From contig NZ_BMPQ01000027.1 in the NCBI RefSeq assembly GCF_014647675.1, positions 54,693-118,692 of the forward strand: DNA of 64,000 bases. Direction: 5' to 3'. The translations under genes and the position numbers were made by a program. The notes beneath the pieces are model-generated. The model was not told where the DNA came from. It did no database searches and saw only the letters and a program-made list of their open reading frames with translations. The DNA is from Streptomyces flaveus. Its GTDB lineage: Bacteria; Actinomycetota; Actinomycetes; Streptomycetales; Streptomycetaceae. This document shows, piece after piece, positions 25,650 through 34,306 of this stretch (positions are counted from its first letter, which is position 1; the number at the start of each line of letters is the position of its first letter).

Positions 25650-26933
25650 TCAGGCCAGACTGACCTCGACCGGCAGTTTCTTGATGCCGTTGACGAAGTT
25701 CGAGCGGACGCGGGGGACGTCGCCGGCCAGGCGGATGTCCGCGAGGCGCGGAATCAGCTCCTCGAACATGATGCGGATCTCGGTACGGGCGAGCAGGTTG
25801 CCCAGGCACAGATGCGGGCTGCCCTTGCCGAAGGTGACGTGGTCGTTGTGCTGCCGGGCGACGTCGAAGTCGTACGGGTTGCCGAAGACCTCCTCGTCGC
25901 GGTTGCCGGAGGCGAACCACATGACGACCTTGTCGCCCTCCTTGACCCGCTTGCCGCCGAGTTCGACGTCGCGGGTCGCGGTGCGGCGGAAGTGGTAGAC
26001 GGGGGAGGCCCAGCGCAGGAACTCCTCCACCGCGAGGGGAATCAGGGAGGGGTCCTCCCGCAGGCGGGCCAGTTGCTCGGGGTGCTGGAGGAGCGCCAGC
26101 ATGGAGTGCGTGATGGTGTGGCGGGTGGTCTCGTTGCCGGCGACGACCAGCAGCAGGAAGTAGTTGTCGAAGTCCTGCGGTGAGAGCGGGACGCCGTCGC
26201 GCGGGGTGGTGTTGACGAGCTTCGACACCAGGTCCGTGCCGTCGCCGCCGCGCCGTCGGCGGGCCAACTCCCGTCCATACTCGAAGACTTCGAGCGAGGC
26301 GGGGGAGCGGAAGGGCAGGTCGCGGTACTGCTCGCTCTCCTCGCTGTGCAGCAGCACGTCCGCGTAGTCGGGGTCGGTGTGGCCGATGATGCGGTTGCCC
26401 CAGTCGATGAGCTGCTGGTTGTCCGTAGGAGGTACGTCGAGAAGGCGGGCCAGGACGTTGATGGGGAAATCGGCGGAGATCTCCTTGACGAAGTCGAAGG
26501 TGCCCTTGGCCAGGGCGGCGTCCAGCGTGGTGGCGGTCAGGCCGCGCAGGAAGTCCGTGTAGCTGTTGATGACGCTCGCCCCGAACTGACGCTGGATCAG
26601 GCTGCGCAGGGCGCGGTGGCGGACGCCGTCCAGCTCCAGGATCGAGGCGCGCTTCTTGATCTGGTCGTCGTCGACCTCTTCGAGGTTGACGAACTTCGTC
26701 GAGGTGAAGGTTTCCGGGTCGCGGTCGACGGCGGTGATGTCCGCATGCCGGGTCACCGCCCAGAAACCCGAGTTGGGGGCCTTTTCCGGCTGCCAGTGCA
26801 CCGGGTCCTCGTGGCGCAGAGTGTGGAACATGCGCCAGGGGGTGACCCCGTCGGTGAAGTGGTCGAGGTCGGCGAGGTCGACGTCCGCGAGCGGCATGGG
26901 TTCGCGCACGGCGTCGGTCAGGATCTCGGTCAT
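25650..26933 (-). CDS. Cytochrome P450, amine/aromatic locus, copy A
   Basis: A 427-residue P450 starting at ATG 26933 (GAGGAG upstream). The N-terminal HFTDGVTPWRMFHTLRHEDPVHW pattern and DPETFTSTK resemble the CYP124/125/142 branch, known for terpenoid and sterol-chain hydroxylation. The I-helix VVAGNETTRH keeps the acid-Thr pair, the ExxR is in EEFLRWASPVYHFRRT, and the heme loop is FGKGSPHLCLGN. It lies 29 bases downstream of the glutamine-synthetase-like gene and is probably co-transcribed with it from the TATCC-operator promoter. Together this suggests it oxidises the gamma-glutamylated substrate. Redox partners are likely the ferredoxin and reductase across the divergent promoter. Confidence 0.9.
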   Translation of the reverse strand: MTEILTDAVREPMPLADVDLADLDHFTDGVTPWRMFHTLRHEDPVHWQPEKAPNSGFWAVTRHADITAVDRDPETFTSTKFVNLEEVDDDQIKKRASILELDGVRHRALRSLIQRQFGASVINSYTDFLRGLTATTLDAALAKGTFDFVKEISADFPINVLARLLDVPPTDNQQLIDWGNRIIGHTDPDYADVLLHSEESEQYRDLPFRSPASLEVFEYGRELARRRRGGDGTDLVSKLVNTTPRDGVPLSPQDFDNYFLLLVVAGNETTRHTITHSMLALLQHPEQLARLREDPSLIPLAVEEFLRWASPVYHFRRTATRDVELGGKRVKEGDKVVMWFASGNRDEEVFGNPYDFDVARQHNDHVTFGKGSPHLCLGNLLARTEIRIMFEELIPRLADIRLAGDVPRVRSNFVNGIKKLPVEVSLA

Positions 26934-26962
26934 CAAAGGGCTCCTCGGCGGCGCGGACGGCG

Positions 26963-28327
26963 TCACAGGTGGTAGGCGTACTCGGTGAACTCCCAGTCGG
27001 TGACGTGCCGTTGGAAGCGTTCGACCTCGTTGCGCTTGTAGCTCAGGAAGGACGTGGCGAAGTCCTTGCCGAGCATCTCGGTCAGGGCGGTGTCCGCCTC
27101 CAGCGCGTCCAGGGCCGCGGGCAGGTTCATCGGCAGTACGGGGGACTTGGACGTGTCGTAGCCGTAGCCCTCCAGCGGGGCCGGTGGCTCCTCGCCCGCC
27201 CGGACGCCGAGCAGGGCGGCGGCGACCGTGCCGGCGATCAGCAGATACGGGTTGGCGCCGGCGTCGCCGAGCCGCAGTTCCACGCGCGCGCCGGAGCCCC
27301 GCTCGGGCGGGATGCGGAGCATGGCACTGCGGTTGTCCAGGCCCCAGTCGATCAGCCAGGGCGCGAGTGTGTCGGGTCCGAAGCGCTTGTACGAGTTGAC
27401 CGTGGGGTTGGCCAGCGCGGCGAGCGCGGGCGCGTGCGCGAGGATGCCGGCGACGGCGTGCCGGGCGGTGGCGGACAGGCCGTACGTGCCGGAAGGGTCG
27501 TCGAAGGCGTTGTGGGCGCCTTCCTCGTCGGGGGCCAGGCAGGACAGATGGAGGTGGAAGCCGGAGCCGCCCGCGTCACCGAAGGGCTTGGCCATGAAGG
27601 TGGCGAGCTTGCCCTCCTTGCGGGCCAGCTCCTTGACGGCGGCCTTGAAGCGGAAGGCGCGGTCGGCGGCGTCCAGGGCGCCCGAGTGGCTGAGGTTGAT
27701 CTCGTACTGGCCGCCGTCGAACTCGTGGTTGCCGGTGGTGACGCCGATGCCCAGGTCGCGCAGGTGCCGCAGGGTGCGCAGCAGGTGGTTGCCGGGGTCG
27801 GCGCGCAGACCGGCGGTGTAGACGGCGCCGGTGGTCTCCGGTGCGCGGCGCCAGCCGGTGGGTGTCTGCGGGGCGGGTTCCAGCAGGAAGTACTCCAGCT
27901 CGGGGCCGACCACGGGCCGCAGTCCGTGTTCGGCGCACCGGGCCAGGACGGCCCGCAGCAGGTCGCGCGGTGACTCGGCGGCGGGAGCCCCGGTCGCCGG
28001 ATCGACGACCTCTCCCAGGCAGGTGGCGACGCCGGGCTCCCAGGGCAGCGCGGCCAGGGTGGACAGGTCCGGGCGCACGCAGACGTCCGGCAGTCCCGCG
28101 TCCAGACCGCCCGCGACCGGGACGACGTCGCCCTGGGGGCTGGTGTGGTACACGGCGCGGCAGAAGGCCAGGCCGTGGTCGCAGGCCGACGGCAGGTGGT
28201 CGAGCAGGACGTCGCGGGCGCGGTCGGTGCCGATCAGGTCGGGATAGATCACCCGGACCACGTCGATGCCCTCGGCGGCGAGCCGCTCCAGATGGCGTCG
28301 GACGTCCGGGGTGTCGGATGCGCTCAC
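26963..28327 (-). CDS. Glutamine-synthetase-like gamma-glutamyl ligase (PuuA/GlnA4 type)
   Basis: A 454-residue ATP-dependent ligase of the GS fold. The GTG at 28327 (AAGGAG upstream) was chosen over longer Pro-rich extensions. Metal and substrate motifs are present: PVVGPELEYFLLEP, HEFDGGQYEINL, GGSGFHLHLS, NPTVNSYKR and RVELRLGDAGANPYL. The assimilatory-GS adenylylation loop is not seen, and the length fits the gamma-glutamyl-amide synthetases that charge putrescine, ethanolamine, isopropylamine or aniline. The surroundings (amine permease, PuuC- and PuuD-like enzymes, P450s) support catabolic activation of an amine. The actual amine is unknown. Confidence 0.85.
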   Translation of the reverse strand: MSASDTPDVRRHLERLAAEGIDVVRVIYPDLIGTDRARDVLLDHLPSACDHGLAFCRAVYHTSPQGDVVPVAGGLDAGLPDVCVRPDLSTLAALPWEPGVATCLGEVVDPATGAPAAESPRDLLRAVLARCAEHGLRPVVGPELEYFLLEPAPQTPTGWRRAPETTGAVYTAGLRADPGNHLLRTLRHLRDLGIGVTTGNHEFDGGQYEINLSHSGALDAADRAFRFKAAVKELARKEGKLATFMAKPFGDAGGSGFHLHLSCLAPDEEGAHNAFDDPSGTYGLSATARHAVAGILAHAPALAALANPTVNSYKRFGPDTLAPWLIDWGLDNRSAMLRIPPERGSGARVELRLGDAGANPYLLIAGTVAAALLGVRAGEEPPAPLEGYGYDTSKSPVLPMNLPAALDALEADTALTEMLGKDFATSFLSYKRNEVERFQRHVTDWEFTEYAYHL

Positions 28328-28466
28328 CGATGTCTCCTTGGGCGGGTGGTGGGACGCCCTCGGGCCCTGGGGGGCGCTGGGAGGGGGAGTCGGGGGAGTC
28401 GGGGATTTCATTTGATCCCGAACGGTATGGAAGTGAGTCGCCGTGCCGCAAGAGTCTGGCCCGGAA

Positions 28467-28517
28467 AAATTATCCACCTGGACAGGTATTGACCAAGGCT
28501 AATCGGCTTCCTATGTT
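28467..28517. promoter_or_regulatory. Divergent promoters with TATCC-type operator (GS-like / ferredoxin operons)
   Basis: The dyad TATCC-ACCT-GGACA lies at 28471-28484. On the minus strand it covers the spacer and -10 of a promoter (TTGGTC at 28496-28491, TAATTT at 28472-28467, 18-base spacer) for the GS-like gene. On the plus strand a good promoter (TTGACC 28489-28494, TATGTT 28512-28517, 17-base spacer) starts just beside it and faces the ferredoxin operon. The rest of the 342-base gap 28328-28669 holds only leader sequence. The same dyad occurs at 35036 and 44568. Confidence 0.7.
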
Positions 28518-28669
28518 GTTTGAAGCCAAACGAGTCAGGGATGCGGCTTCCTCGCAGCCCTTTGGCAGAGGGGCCTGGCCGCACGGTGCCTGTGCACACG
28601 GCGGCCGGGCCCCTCCCACCGAACCGTCCCCGCCCTGCTCCGACGCCCTCACCCCCTGGAGGACCGGCC

Positions 28670-28858
28670 ATGAAGGTCGTCGTCGACATGAACAAGTGCC
28701 AGGACCACGGCCAGTGCGTCTTCGCGGCCCCCGACGTCTTCTCGCTGGACGACGCGGGCCATCTGGCGTACGTCTCCGATCCGGACGACGCGCTGCGCGA
28801 CGAGGTCGAGGAGGCCGCGGACGTGTGTCCGCTGCAGGCCATCCGGATCGAGGACTGA
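28670..28858 (+). CDS. [3Fe-4S] ferredoxin, first gene of the ring-cleavage operon
   Basis: A 62-residue ferredoxin with TGGAGG upstream of ATG 28670. Ligands are Cys10 and Cys16 in CQDHGQC and a third Cys in the DVCPLQAI turn. His13 replaces the fourth Cys, which predicts a [3Fe-4S] cluster. It is followed after five bases by its reductase. It closely resembles the ferredoxin at 36372-36584, and the two may be interchangeable partners of the locus P450s. Confidence 0.92.
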   Translation: MKVVVDMNKCQDHGQCVFAAPDVFSLDDAGHLAYVSDPDDALRDEVEEAADVCPLQAIRIED

Positions 28859-28863
28859 GAAGC

Positions 28864-30072
28864 GTGAACGGACGCATCGTCGTCGCCGGCGCCTCCATGG
28901 GCGGCCTGCGCGCCGCCGAGCAACTGCGTGCGGCGGGCTGGACCGGCGCGATCACGGTCGTCGGCGACGAGCCCCACATGCCGTACAACCGGCCGCCGTT
29001 GTCGAAGGACGTGCTGGCCGGGAAGGCGCCGTTCGAGTCGCTGGCCTTCACGCCGAAGGCGTCGACGGCCGATGTGGAGTGGCGGCTCGGCGCAAAGATC
29101 GTCGCGGCCCGCCTCGCCGAGCGGACCGTGGAACTCGACGACGGATCGGCCCTCTCGTACGACGGTCTGGTCGTCGCCACCGGCATGCGGCCCCGTCGGC
29201 TGCGCTGCCCCGGCCCGCTCGCCGGCCGCCACACGGTCCGTACGCTCGCCGACGCGCAGGGCCTGCGAGACGAACTGACCCGGCCCGGCACCCGTGTCGT
29301 CGTGGTCGGCGCCGGATTCATCGGCTGCGAGGTCGCCGCCACCGCCGTAGGACTCGGCGTTCGCGAGGTGACCGTCGTCGATCCGCTGCCCCTGCCCATG
29401 GTGGGCCCGCTGGGCGAACTGCCGGCCCGCGCGCTGCTGAAGCGGCACGAGGAGCGGGGGGTGCGCTTCGCCCTCGGCACGGGAGTCGCCGGGTTCGAGG
29501 GCGACGACCGTGTGACCGGTGTCGTCCTCGCCGACGGTTCCGTGCTGCCCGCCGACGTGGTGGTGGAGTCGGTCGGCTCGGTCGCCAACACCGAGTGGCT
29601 TCAGGGCAACGGGCTCGACCTGTCCGACGGAGTGCTCACCGACGAGCACCTGCGGGCCGGCGGACATCCGGAGGCGGTCGCGGTCGGCGACGTCGCCCGC
29701 TTCCCCAACGCCCGCTACGACGGCGTACCTCGTCGGGTCGAGCACTGGTCGATCCCCACCGACACCGCCAAGCATGCGGCGAGGACGCTGGCCGCTCATC
29801 TGGCCGGTGGGGCCGTGGAGTTGGCGCCCTTCGCGCCGCTGCCCACCTTCTGGAGCGACCAGCACGACTTCCGGCTCCAGTCGTTCGGGGCGCCCGGTCT
29901 TGGCCTCGAAGACGTGCGAGTGCTGGACGGCGAGCCGGAGGGTGACGTCCTCGTCGGTTACCACGTCGGCGGTCGACTCGTCGGCGTCGTCGCGCTCGGC
30001 GGCCACGCGGCCGCCCTGGGTGCCGCCAAGTATCGCGCCCACCTGCTCAAGCAGCCCGCCCTCACCGCGTAA
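28864..30072 (+). CDS. FAD-dependent ferredoxin reductase
   Basis: A 402-residue NAD(P)H:ferredoxin reductase. The GTG at 28864 gives VNGRIVVAGASMGGLRAAEQL, the FAD fold. YNRPPLSKD, TRVVVVGAGFIGCEVAA (NAD(P)H fold) and AVGDVARFPN (second FAD motif) follow. It is a distant paralogue of the reductase at 7228-8403. As the only reductase between 25 and 45 kb, it probably serves both locus P450s. It lies between its ferredoxin and the decarboxylase-family gene, all in one direction with short gaps. Confidence 0.92.
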   Translation: MNGRIVVAGASMGGLRAAEQLRAAGWTGAITVVGDEPHMPYNRPPLSKDVLAGKAPFESLAFTPKASTADVEWRLGAKIVAARLAERTVELDDGSALSYDGLVVATGMRPRRLRCPGPLAGRHTVRTLADAQGLRDELTRPGTRVVVVGAGFIGCEVAATAVGLGVREVTVVDPLPLPMVGPLGELPARALLKRHEERGVRFALGTGVAGFEGDDRVTGVVLADGSVLPADVVVESVGSVANTEWLQGNGLDLSDGVLTDEHLRAGGHPEAVAVGDVARFPNARYDGVPRRVEHWSIPTDTAKHAARTLAAHLAGGAVELAPFAPLPTFWSDQHDFRLQSFGAPGLGLEDVRVLDGEPEGDVLVGYHVGGRLVGVVALGGHAAALGAAKYRAHLLKQPALTA

Positions 30073-30082
30073 GGAGCTCCAA

Positions 30083-30895
30083 GTGGCCAGTCTCCGTGGT
30101 TACTTCCATCCCAAGACGGCGAGTGGTGCCTCGTCGCTGATTCCGTCGCCGCCGTGGCGTTACTCCGGTGATCTGCTGACCGTCGAGTACCGCACGGATC
30201 CCTCGCGGGTGCGTGAACTCCTGCCGGAGCCCTTGGAGTTGGCCGACGAGGACCCGGGTGCGGTAGCGCTGATCTGGGCCGACTGGCAGTCCTGCTCCGA
30301 GTCCGGGGCGGAGCTGCTGGATCCGGTGCTGTCGCAGTACAAGGAGGCCTTCGCGGTCGTGCGCTGCAAGTTCCGGGGGCAGACGTATTCGCGGTGCGTG
30401 TACATCTGGGTCGACAAGGACTTCGCCATCGCGCGCGGGCTGCATCAGGGGTATCCGAAGAAGCTCGGGTCCATCCATCAGACACGGCCCCATCCGTACG
30501 GGCCCGCTCCGCGGGTTGAGGCGGGGGCTCGGTTCGGGGCGACGCTCGCGGCAGCCGACCGGCGGTTGGCCCAGGCCGTGGTCACGTTGCGGGAGCCGTC
30601 GGAGACGAACGGGTTCGTCAACGGGCATCCCATGGTGCATCACCGGTGGCTGCCGTCCATTGAGAAGGGCAAGGGGCTTGCTCTGGATGAGCTGATCGAG
30701 TCCGGGGCGGATTCCTTCGAGGGCGGGCAGCCGTGGGTCGGGGACGCCGAGTTGGAGTTGTTCGAGGCGCCTACGGAGGAGCTGGCGCGGTTGGAGGTTC
30801 GGGAGCCGATTGCTGCGTACTACCGGCAGGTTGGGGTGGTTTGGGACGGCGGGCGGCTGCTGGAGGTCGGTACGTCGGGAGCGTTTGCCGGGTGA
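30083..30895 (+). CDS. Acetoacetate-decarboxylase-family protein
   Basis: A 270-residue protein (GTG 30083, AAGGAG upstream) of the ADC fold. PPWRYSGDLLTVEYRTDP is the N-terminal ADC pattern, and GYPKKLGSIHQTRPHPYGP contains the adjacent lysines in which ADC forms its Schiff base with the substrate. Members of this family catalyse decarboxylation but also aldol, hydration or cyclisation steps. In this operon it may act on a keto acid arising from ring cleavage. It could replace a missing lower-pathway enzyme, since the hydratase and aldolase of the homoprotocatechuate route are not seen here. Confidence 0.8.
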   Translation: MASLRGYFHPKTASGASSLIPSPPWRYSGDLLTVEYRTDPSRVRELLPEPLELADEDPGAVALIWADWQSCSESGAELLDPVLSQYKEAFAVVRCKFRGQTYSRCVYIWVDKDFAIARGLHQGYPKKLGSIHQTRPHPYGPAPRVEAGARFGATLAAADRRLAQAVVTLREPSETNGFVNGHPMVHHRWLPSIEKGKGLALDELIESGADSFEGGQPWVGDAELELFEAPTEELARLEVREPIAAYYRQVGVVWDGGRLLEVGTSGAFAG

Positions 30896-30910
30896 GGTCT
30901 GTGGCCCGCC

Positions 30911-30970
30911 GCGGGTTGTTTTGTGCTGGTCGCACCTATGCGGCGGAGCCGCATATCGATACAACCCCGC
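30911..30970 (+). repeat. Intergenic cruciform in the ring-cleavage operon
   Basis: Nested inverted repeats fill the 121-base gap before the aldehyde dehydrogenase. An outer stem pairs GCGGGTTGT (30911-30919) with ACAACCCCGC (30961-30970), with one bulge. An inner perfect 8-base stem TATGCGGC-GGA-GCCGCATA occupies 30937-30955. The outer arms resemble the common Streptomyces intergenic repeat containing CCCGCGCCCCT. It may attenuate or process the polycistronic mRNA. Confidence 0.6.
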
Positions 30971-31016
30971 GCCCCTAGGTAGCTCATCTGCCCCCGTTTA
31001 TTAGGAGCCGCTCGTC

Positions 31017-32477
31017 ATGTCTGACCTCATCACCGTCGCCGGTGTTTCCGTCGACACCCGGCACTGGATAGGCGGCCAACGCGTCGCCTCCGCCGACACC
31101 TTCGCCGACCTCTCTCCGATCGATGGAAGCGTCCTCGGCGAGATAGCCCGCGGCACCCCGGCGGAGGCCGGCGCCGCCGTGGCCGCCGCCAAGGCCGCCT
31201 TCCCCTCCTGGGCCGCCACCCCCCGCGCCGAACGCGCCCGCATCCTGCACGCCATCGCCGACGGCGTCGAGAAGCGGATCGAAGAGCTGGCCATCGTCGA
31301 GACCACCGACAACGGCGCCCTGCTGCGGTCGCATCGCCGGGGTGTGATGCCGCGTGTGGCCCACAACTTCCGTTTCTTCGCGGACTGGCTGCTGAAGCTC
31401 GACCACGAGGACTTCGAGACGAGAGGCCACACGAACCACGTGAGCTGGGACCCGGCGGGCCCCTCCGTGCTGATCACCCCGTGGAACGCGCCGCTCATGC
31501 TGGCCACATGGAAGGTCGCCCCGGCCCTGGCGGCCGGCAACACGGTCGTCCTCAAGCCCGCCGAGTGGTCCCCGCTGACTGCCTCGCTGCTCGCCGACAT
31601 CGCGGCCCAGGCCGGGCTCCCGGCCGGTGTCCTCAACGTCGTCCAGGGCTACGGCGCCGAGATCGGCGACGCCCTCACCTCGCACCCGGACGTACGCCGG
31701 ATCAGCTTCACGGGGTCGGTGCCGACGGCGCGTCGTATCGCTGCGTCCGCCGCGCCGAACCTCACCCCGCTCAGCCTCGAACTCGGCGGTAAATCACCCC
31801 TGTTGGTGTTCGCCGACGCCGACCTGGACCTCGCCGTCGACCTCGCGGTGGAGCAGTACGACAACGCCGGGCAGGTCTGCCTGGCCGCGACCCGCATCCT
31901 CGTCGAGGAGTCGGTCGCCGAGGAGTTCACCCGCCGCTTCGTGGAGAAGGCGGCGCGGTTGAAGCAGGGCGACCCGCGGGAGGAAGCCACCGACATCGGG
32001 CCCAGCATCCACTCCCGCCAGCTGGAGAAGATCGACGGCTTTGTGCGGCGGGCTGTGGAGACCGGGGCGCGCGTCGTCATCGGCGGGTACCGCAAGGAGG
32101 GGCAGTACTACGCACCGACGCTCCTCACGGATGTCGCCCAGGCCTCGGAGATCGTCCAGGAGGAGGTCTTCGGGCCGGTACTGACCCTCCAGACCTTCGC
32201 CACCGAGGAAGAAGCCGTCCACCTCGCGAACGACACCCGCTTCGGGCTCGCCGCCACCCTCGCCACCGGCGACCACGAGCGCGCCGAACGCGTCAGCGCC
32301 CAGCTCGTGGCGGGCACGGCCTGGGTCAACTGCTTCTTCGTACGTGACCTCCAGGCGCCCTTCGGCGGCTCCCGCCTCTCCGGTGTCGGCCGGGAGGGCG
32401 GCACCTGGAGCTTCGACTTCTACTGCGACCTGAAGAACACCGTCACGGCCCCGAACGGATGGAACAACCATGGGTGA
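31017..32477 (+). CDS. Aldehyde dehydrogenase, likely 5-carboxymethyl-2-hydroxymuconate-semialdehyde dehydrogenase (HpaE-like)
   Basis: A 486-residue NAD-dependent aldehyde dehydrogenase. Key motifs are ITPWNAPLMLATWKVAP, the nucleotide-loop ISFTGSVPTARRI, the general base Glu in LELGGKSP, and the catalytic Cys in NAGQVCLAATR. Its position directly before an extradiol dioxygenase, whose start overlaps its stop by eight bases, and an FAH-family gene gives the order typical of homoprotocatechuate meta-cleavage operons. There this enzyme oxidises the ring-fission semialdehyde to the muconate. The name rests on context, because aldehyde dehydrogenases are hard to assign from sequence alone. Confidence 0.8.
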   Translation: MSDLITVAGVSVDTRHWIGGQRVASADTFADLSPIDGSVLGEIARGTPAEAGAAVAAAKAAFPSWAATPRAERARILHAIADGVEKRIEELAIVETTDNGALLRSHRRGVMPRVAHNFRFFADWLLKLDHEDFETRGHTNHVSWDPAGPSVLITPWNAPLMLATWKVAPALAAGNTVVLKPAEWSPLTASLLADIAAQAGLPAGVLNVVQGYGAEIGDALTSHPDVRRISFTGSVPTARRIAASAAPNLTPLSLELGGKSPLLVFADADLDLAVDLAVEQYDNAGQVCLAATRILVEESVAEEFTRRFVEKAARLKQGDPREEATDIGPSIHSRQLEKIDGFVRRAVETGARVVIGGYRKEGQYYAPTLLTDVAQASEIVQEEVFGPVLTLQTFATEEEAVHLANDTRFGLAATLATGDHERAERVSAQLVAGTAWVNCFFVRDLQAPFGGSRLSGVGREGGTWSFDFYCDLKNTVTAPNGWNNHG

Positions 32478-33396
32478 GATCGTCGGGGCGGGCCTGCTCG
32501 CCCATGTCCCCACCATCGTGCTCCCGGAGGCGGACCGGCTGGAGCTGAACGAGGGCAAGGAGATCACCCTCGTCACCGGCCTTCACCAGCTCCGTAAGGA
32601 CGTCTTCGAGCGGGGTGCCGCCAACGAGTACGACACGGTGGTCGTCCTCGACTCCCACTGGGCCACCACCGTCGAGTTCGTCGTCACCGCCCAGCAACGG
32701 CGCGCGGGCCTGTTCACCTCCGAGGAACTGCCGCGCGGTATGTGCCGGATGCCGTACGACTTTCCCGGCGACCCCGAACTCGCCCGCAACATCGAGAAAT
32801 TCGCCGACAAGCACGGCACCTGGATCACCGCGATCGACGACGACTACCTGCCGATCTACTACGCCACCATCAACCTGTGGAAGTTCCTCGGCGAGGGGCT
32901 TCCGGACAAGCGGTGGGTGAGCATCGGCGTCTGCCAGACCGGCGATATGGAGGACCACCTTCGCCTCGGCCGTGCCCTCGCGGACGGTATCGCCGCCACC
33001 CCCGGGCGGCGCGTCCTGCTCATCGCCTCGGGCGCGCTGTCGCACACCTTCTGGCCGCTGCGCGAGATCCGCGACCACGAGGCCAGCGATCCGGTGCACA
33101 TCCGCACGCCGGAGGCCCGCGAGGCCGACTACGAACGCATCGCCTGGTTCAAGGAGGGCCGTCACGACAAGGTCCTGGACACCATGGGCGAGTTCTGGAA
33201 GGTCAAGCCGGAGGCGAAGTTCTTCCACTACCTGATGATGGCCGGCGCGCTCGGCGAGCAGGCGTGCGTCGCGAAGGCCCGGCAGTACGGCGAGTACGAG
33301 AACTCCGTCGGCACCGGCCAGGTCCATCTGTGGTTCGACCGCCCCGCCGACGGCTGGACCGGCAACAGCCTGCCCACCCCCGCCGCTCAGTCCTGA
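32470..33396 (+). CDS. Class III extradiol ring-cleavage dioxygenase (3,4-dihydroxyphenylacetate 2,3-dioxygenase-like)
   Basis: A 308-residue LigB-fold dioxygenase that would open a catechol ring next to the hydroxyls using Fe(II) and O2. Conserved His residues appear in LLAHVPTIVLPE (metal ligand), DSHWATTVEFV and SGALSHTFWPLRE. The layout, including ELPRGMCRMPYDFPGDPELA and the C-terminal GTGQVHLWF, parallels E. coli HpaD/HpcB. The likely substrate is homoprotocatechuate or a closely related side-chain-bearing catechol. It overlaps the dehydrogenase by eight bases and precedes the FAH-family gene by 14 bases. Confidence 0.85.
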   Translation: MGEIVGAGLLAHVPTIVLPEADRLELNEGKEITLVTGLHQLRKDVFERGAANEYDTVVVLDSHWATTVEFVVTAQQRRAGLFTSEELPRGMCRMPYDFPGDPELARNIEKFADKHGTWITAIDDDYLPIYYATINLWKFLGEGLPDKRWVSIGVCQTGDMEDHLRLGRALADGIAATPGRRVLLIASGALSHTFWPLREIRDHEASDPVHIRTPEAREADYERIAWFKEGRHDKVLDTMGEFWKVKPEAKFFHYLMMAGALGEQACVAKARQYGEYENSVGTGQVHLWFDRPADGWTGNSLPTPAAQS

Positions 33397-33410
33397 CGAG
33401 GAGTACCCCC

Positions 33411-34256
33411 ATGCCCGAATTCCGCCGCATCCTGCTCGACGGCGCCGCCGTCGAGGCCACCGTCGACGGGGACGAACTCGTCGCCGGCGACGGCCGCCGC
33501 GTCAAGACCGAGGAGGCGCATCACCTGCCCCCGGTCGTCCCGTCCAAGGTGATCGCGGTCCACCTCAACCACCGCAGCCGCGTCGACGAGTTCCAGATCC
33601 AACTCCCCGACACACCCACCTACTTCCACAAGCCGACCTCGTCGCTGAACTCCCACCGGGGCGCCGTCGTCCGCCCCGAGGGCTGCAAGTGGCTCAACTA
33701 CGAGGGCGAGGTCGCCATCGTCATCGGGAAGACCGCACGCAACATCTCGCAGGCCGAGGCGGGCGAGTACATCGCGGGCTACACCGTCGCCAACGACTAC
33801 GGTCTGCACGACTTCCGCGACACCGACGCCGGCTCCATGCTCCGGGTGAAGGGCTCCGACACCCTCTGCCCGCTCGGCCCGGGGCTCGTCACCGACTGGG
33901 ACTTCCACGGCAAGAGCCTGCGCACGTACGTCAACGGCCAAGTGGTCCAGGACGGTTCGACCGACGAGATGAAGTGGGACATGCACTACCTCGTCGCCGA
34001 CATCGCCCGCACGATCACCTTGTACCCCGGTGACGTGCTGCTGTCGGGCACCCCGGCCAACTCTCGTCCCGTACATCCCGGCGACGTCGTCGAGGTCGCG
34101 GTCGAGGGCCTGGGCCGCCTCACCAACCACGTCGTCACCGGCCCCACCCCCATCCGCACCGATGCCGGCGCCCAGCCCACCGAATCGGAGGAGGTGCTGT
34201 CCACGGCGCTCGGCGGCGACTGGGAGTTCCGCGGCATCCGTCCGCCCCGGCGGTGA
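33411..34256 (+). CDS. Fumarylacetoacetate-hydrolase-family isomerase/decarboxylase (HpaG-like)
   Basis: A 281-residue protein from ATG 33411 (GAGGAG upstream). The C-terminal FAH fold carries the metal ligands in NYEGEVAIVIG (two Glu) and the downstream Asp in GYTVANDYGLHDFRDTD, with LLSGTPANSRPVHPGD closing the site. The family includes the isomerase and decarboxylase acting on carboxymethyl-hydroxymuconate after homoprotocatechuate cleavage. Position right after the dioxygenase supports that role. HpaG of E. coli is a fused duplication; this is a single-domain version, so it may do only one of the two steps. Confidence 0.83.
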   Translation: MPEFRRILLDGAAVEATVDGDELVAGDGRRVKTEEAHHLPPVVPSKVIAVHLNHRSRVDEFQIQLPDTPTYFHKPTSSLNSHRGAVVRPEGCKWLNYEGEVAIVIGKTARNISQAEAGEYIAGYTVANDYGLHDFRDTDAGSMLRVKGSDTLCPLGPGLVTDWDFHGKSLRTYVNGQVVQDGSTDEMKWDMHYLVADIARTITLYPGDVLLSGTPANSRPVHPGDVVEVAVEGLGRLTNHVVTGPTPIRTDAGAQPTESEEVLSTALGGDWEFRGIRPPRR

Positions 34257-34306
34257 CTCCTGTGCGGGGGGCCTGCCGGTTCCGGCGTACGAGTAGGGTC
34301 GCGCTC

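Noticed and set aside
22624..25920. 1098-codon minus-strand frame that includes the LPG-synthase-like protein
   Set aside because: Only the part from GTG 23586 down is protein-like. The upstream portion is antisense to the ABC exporter.
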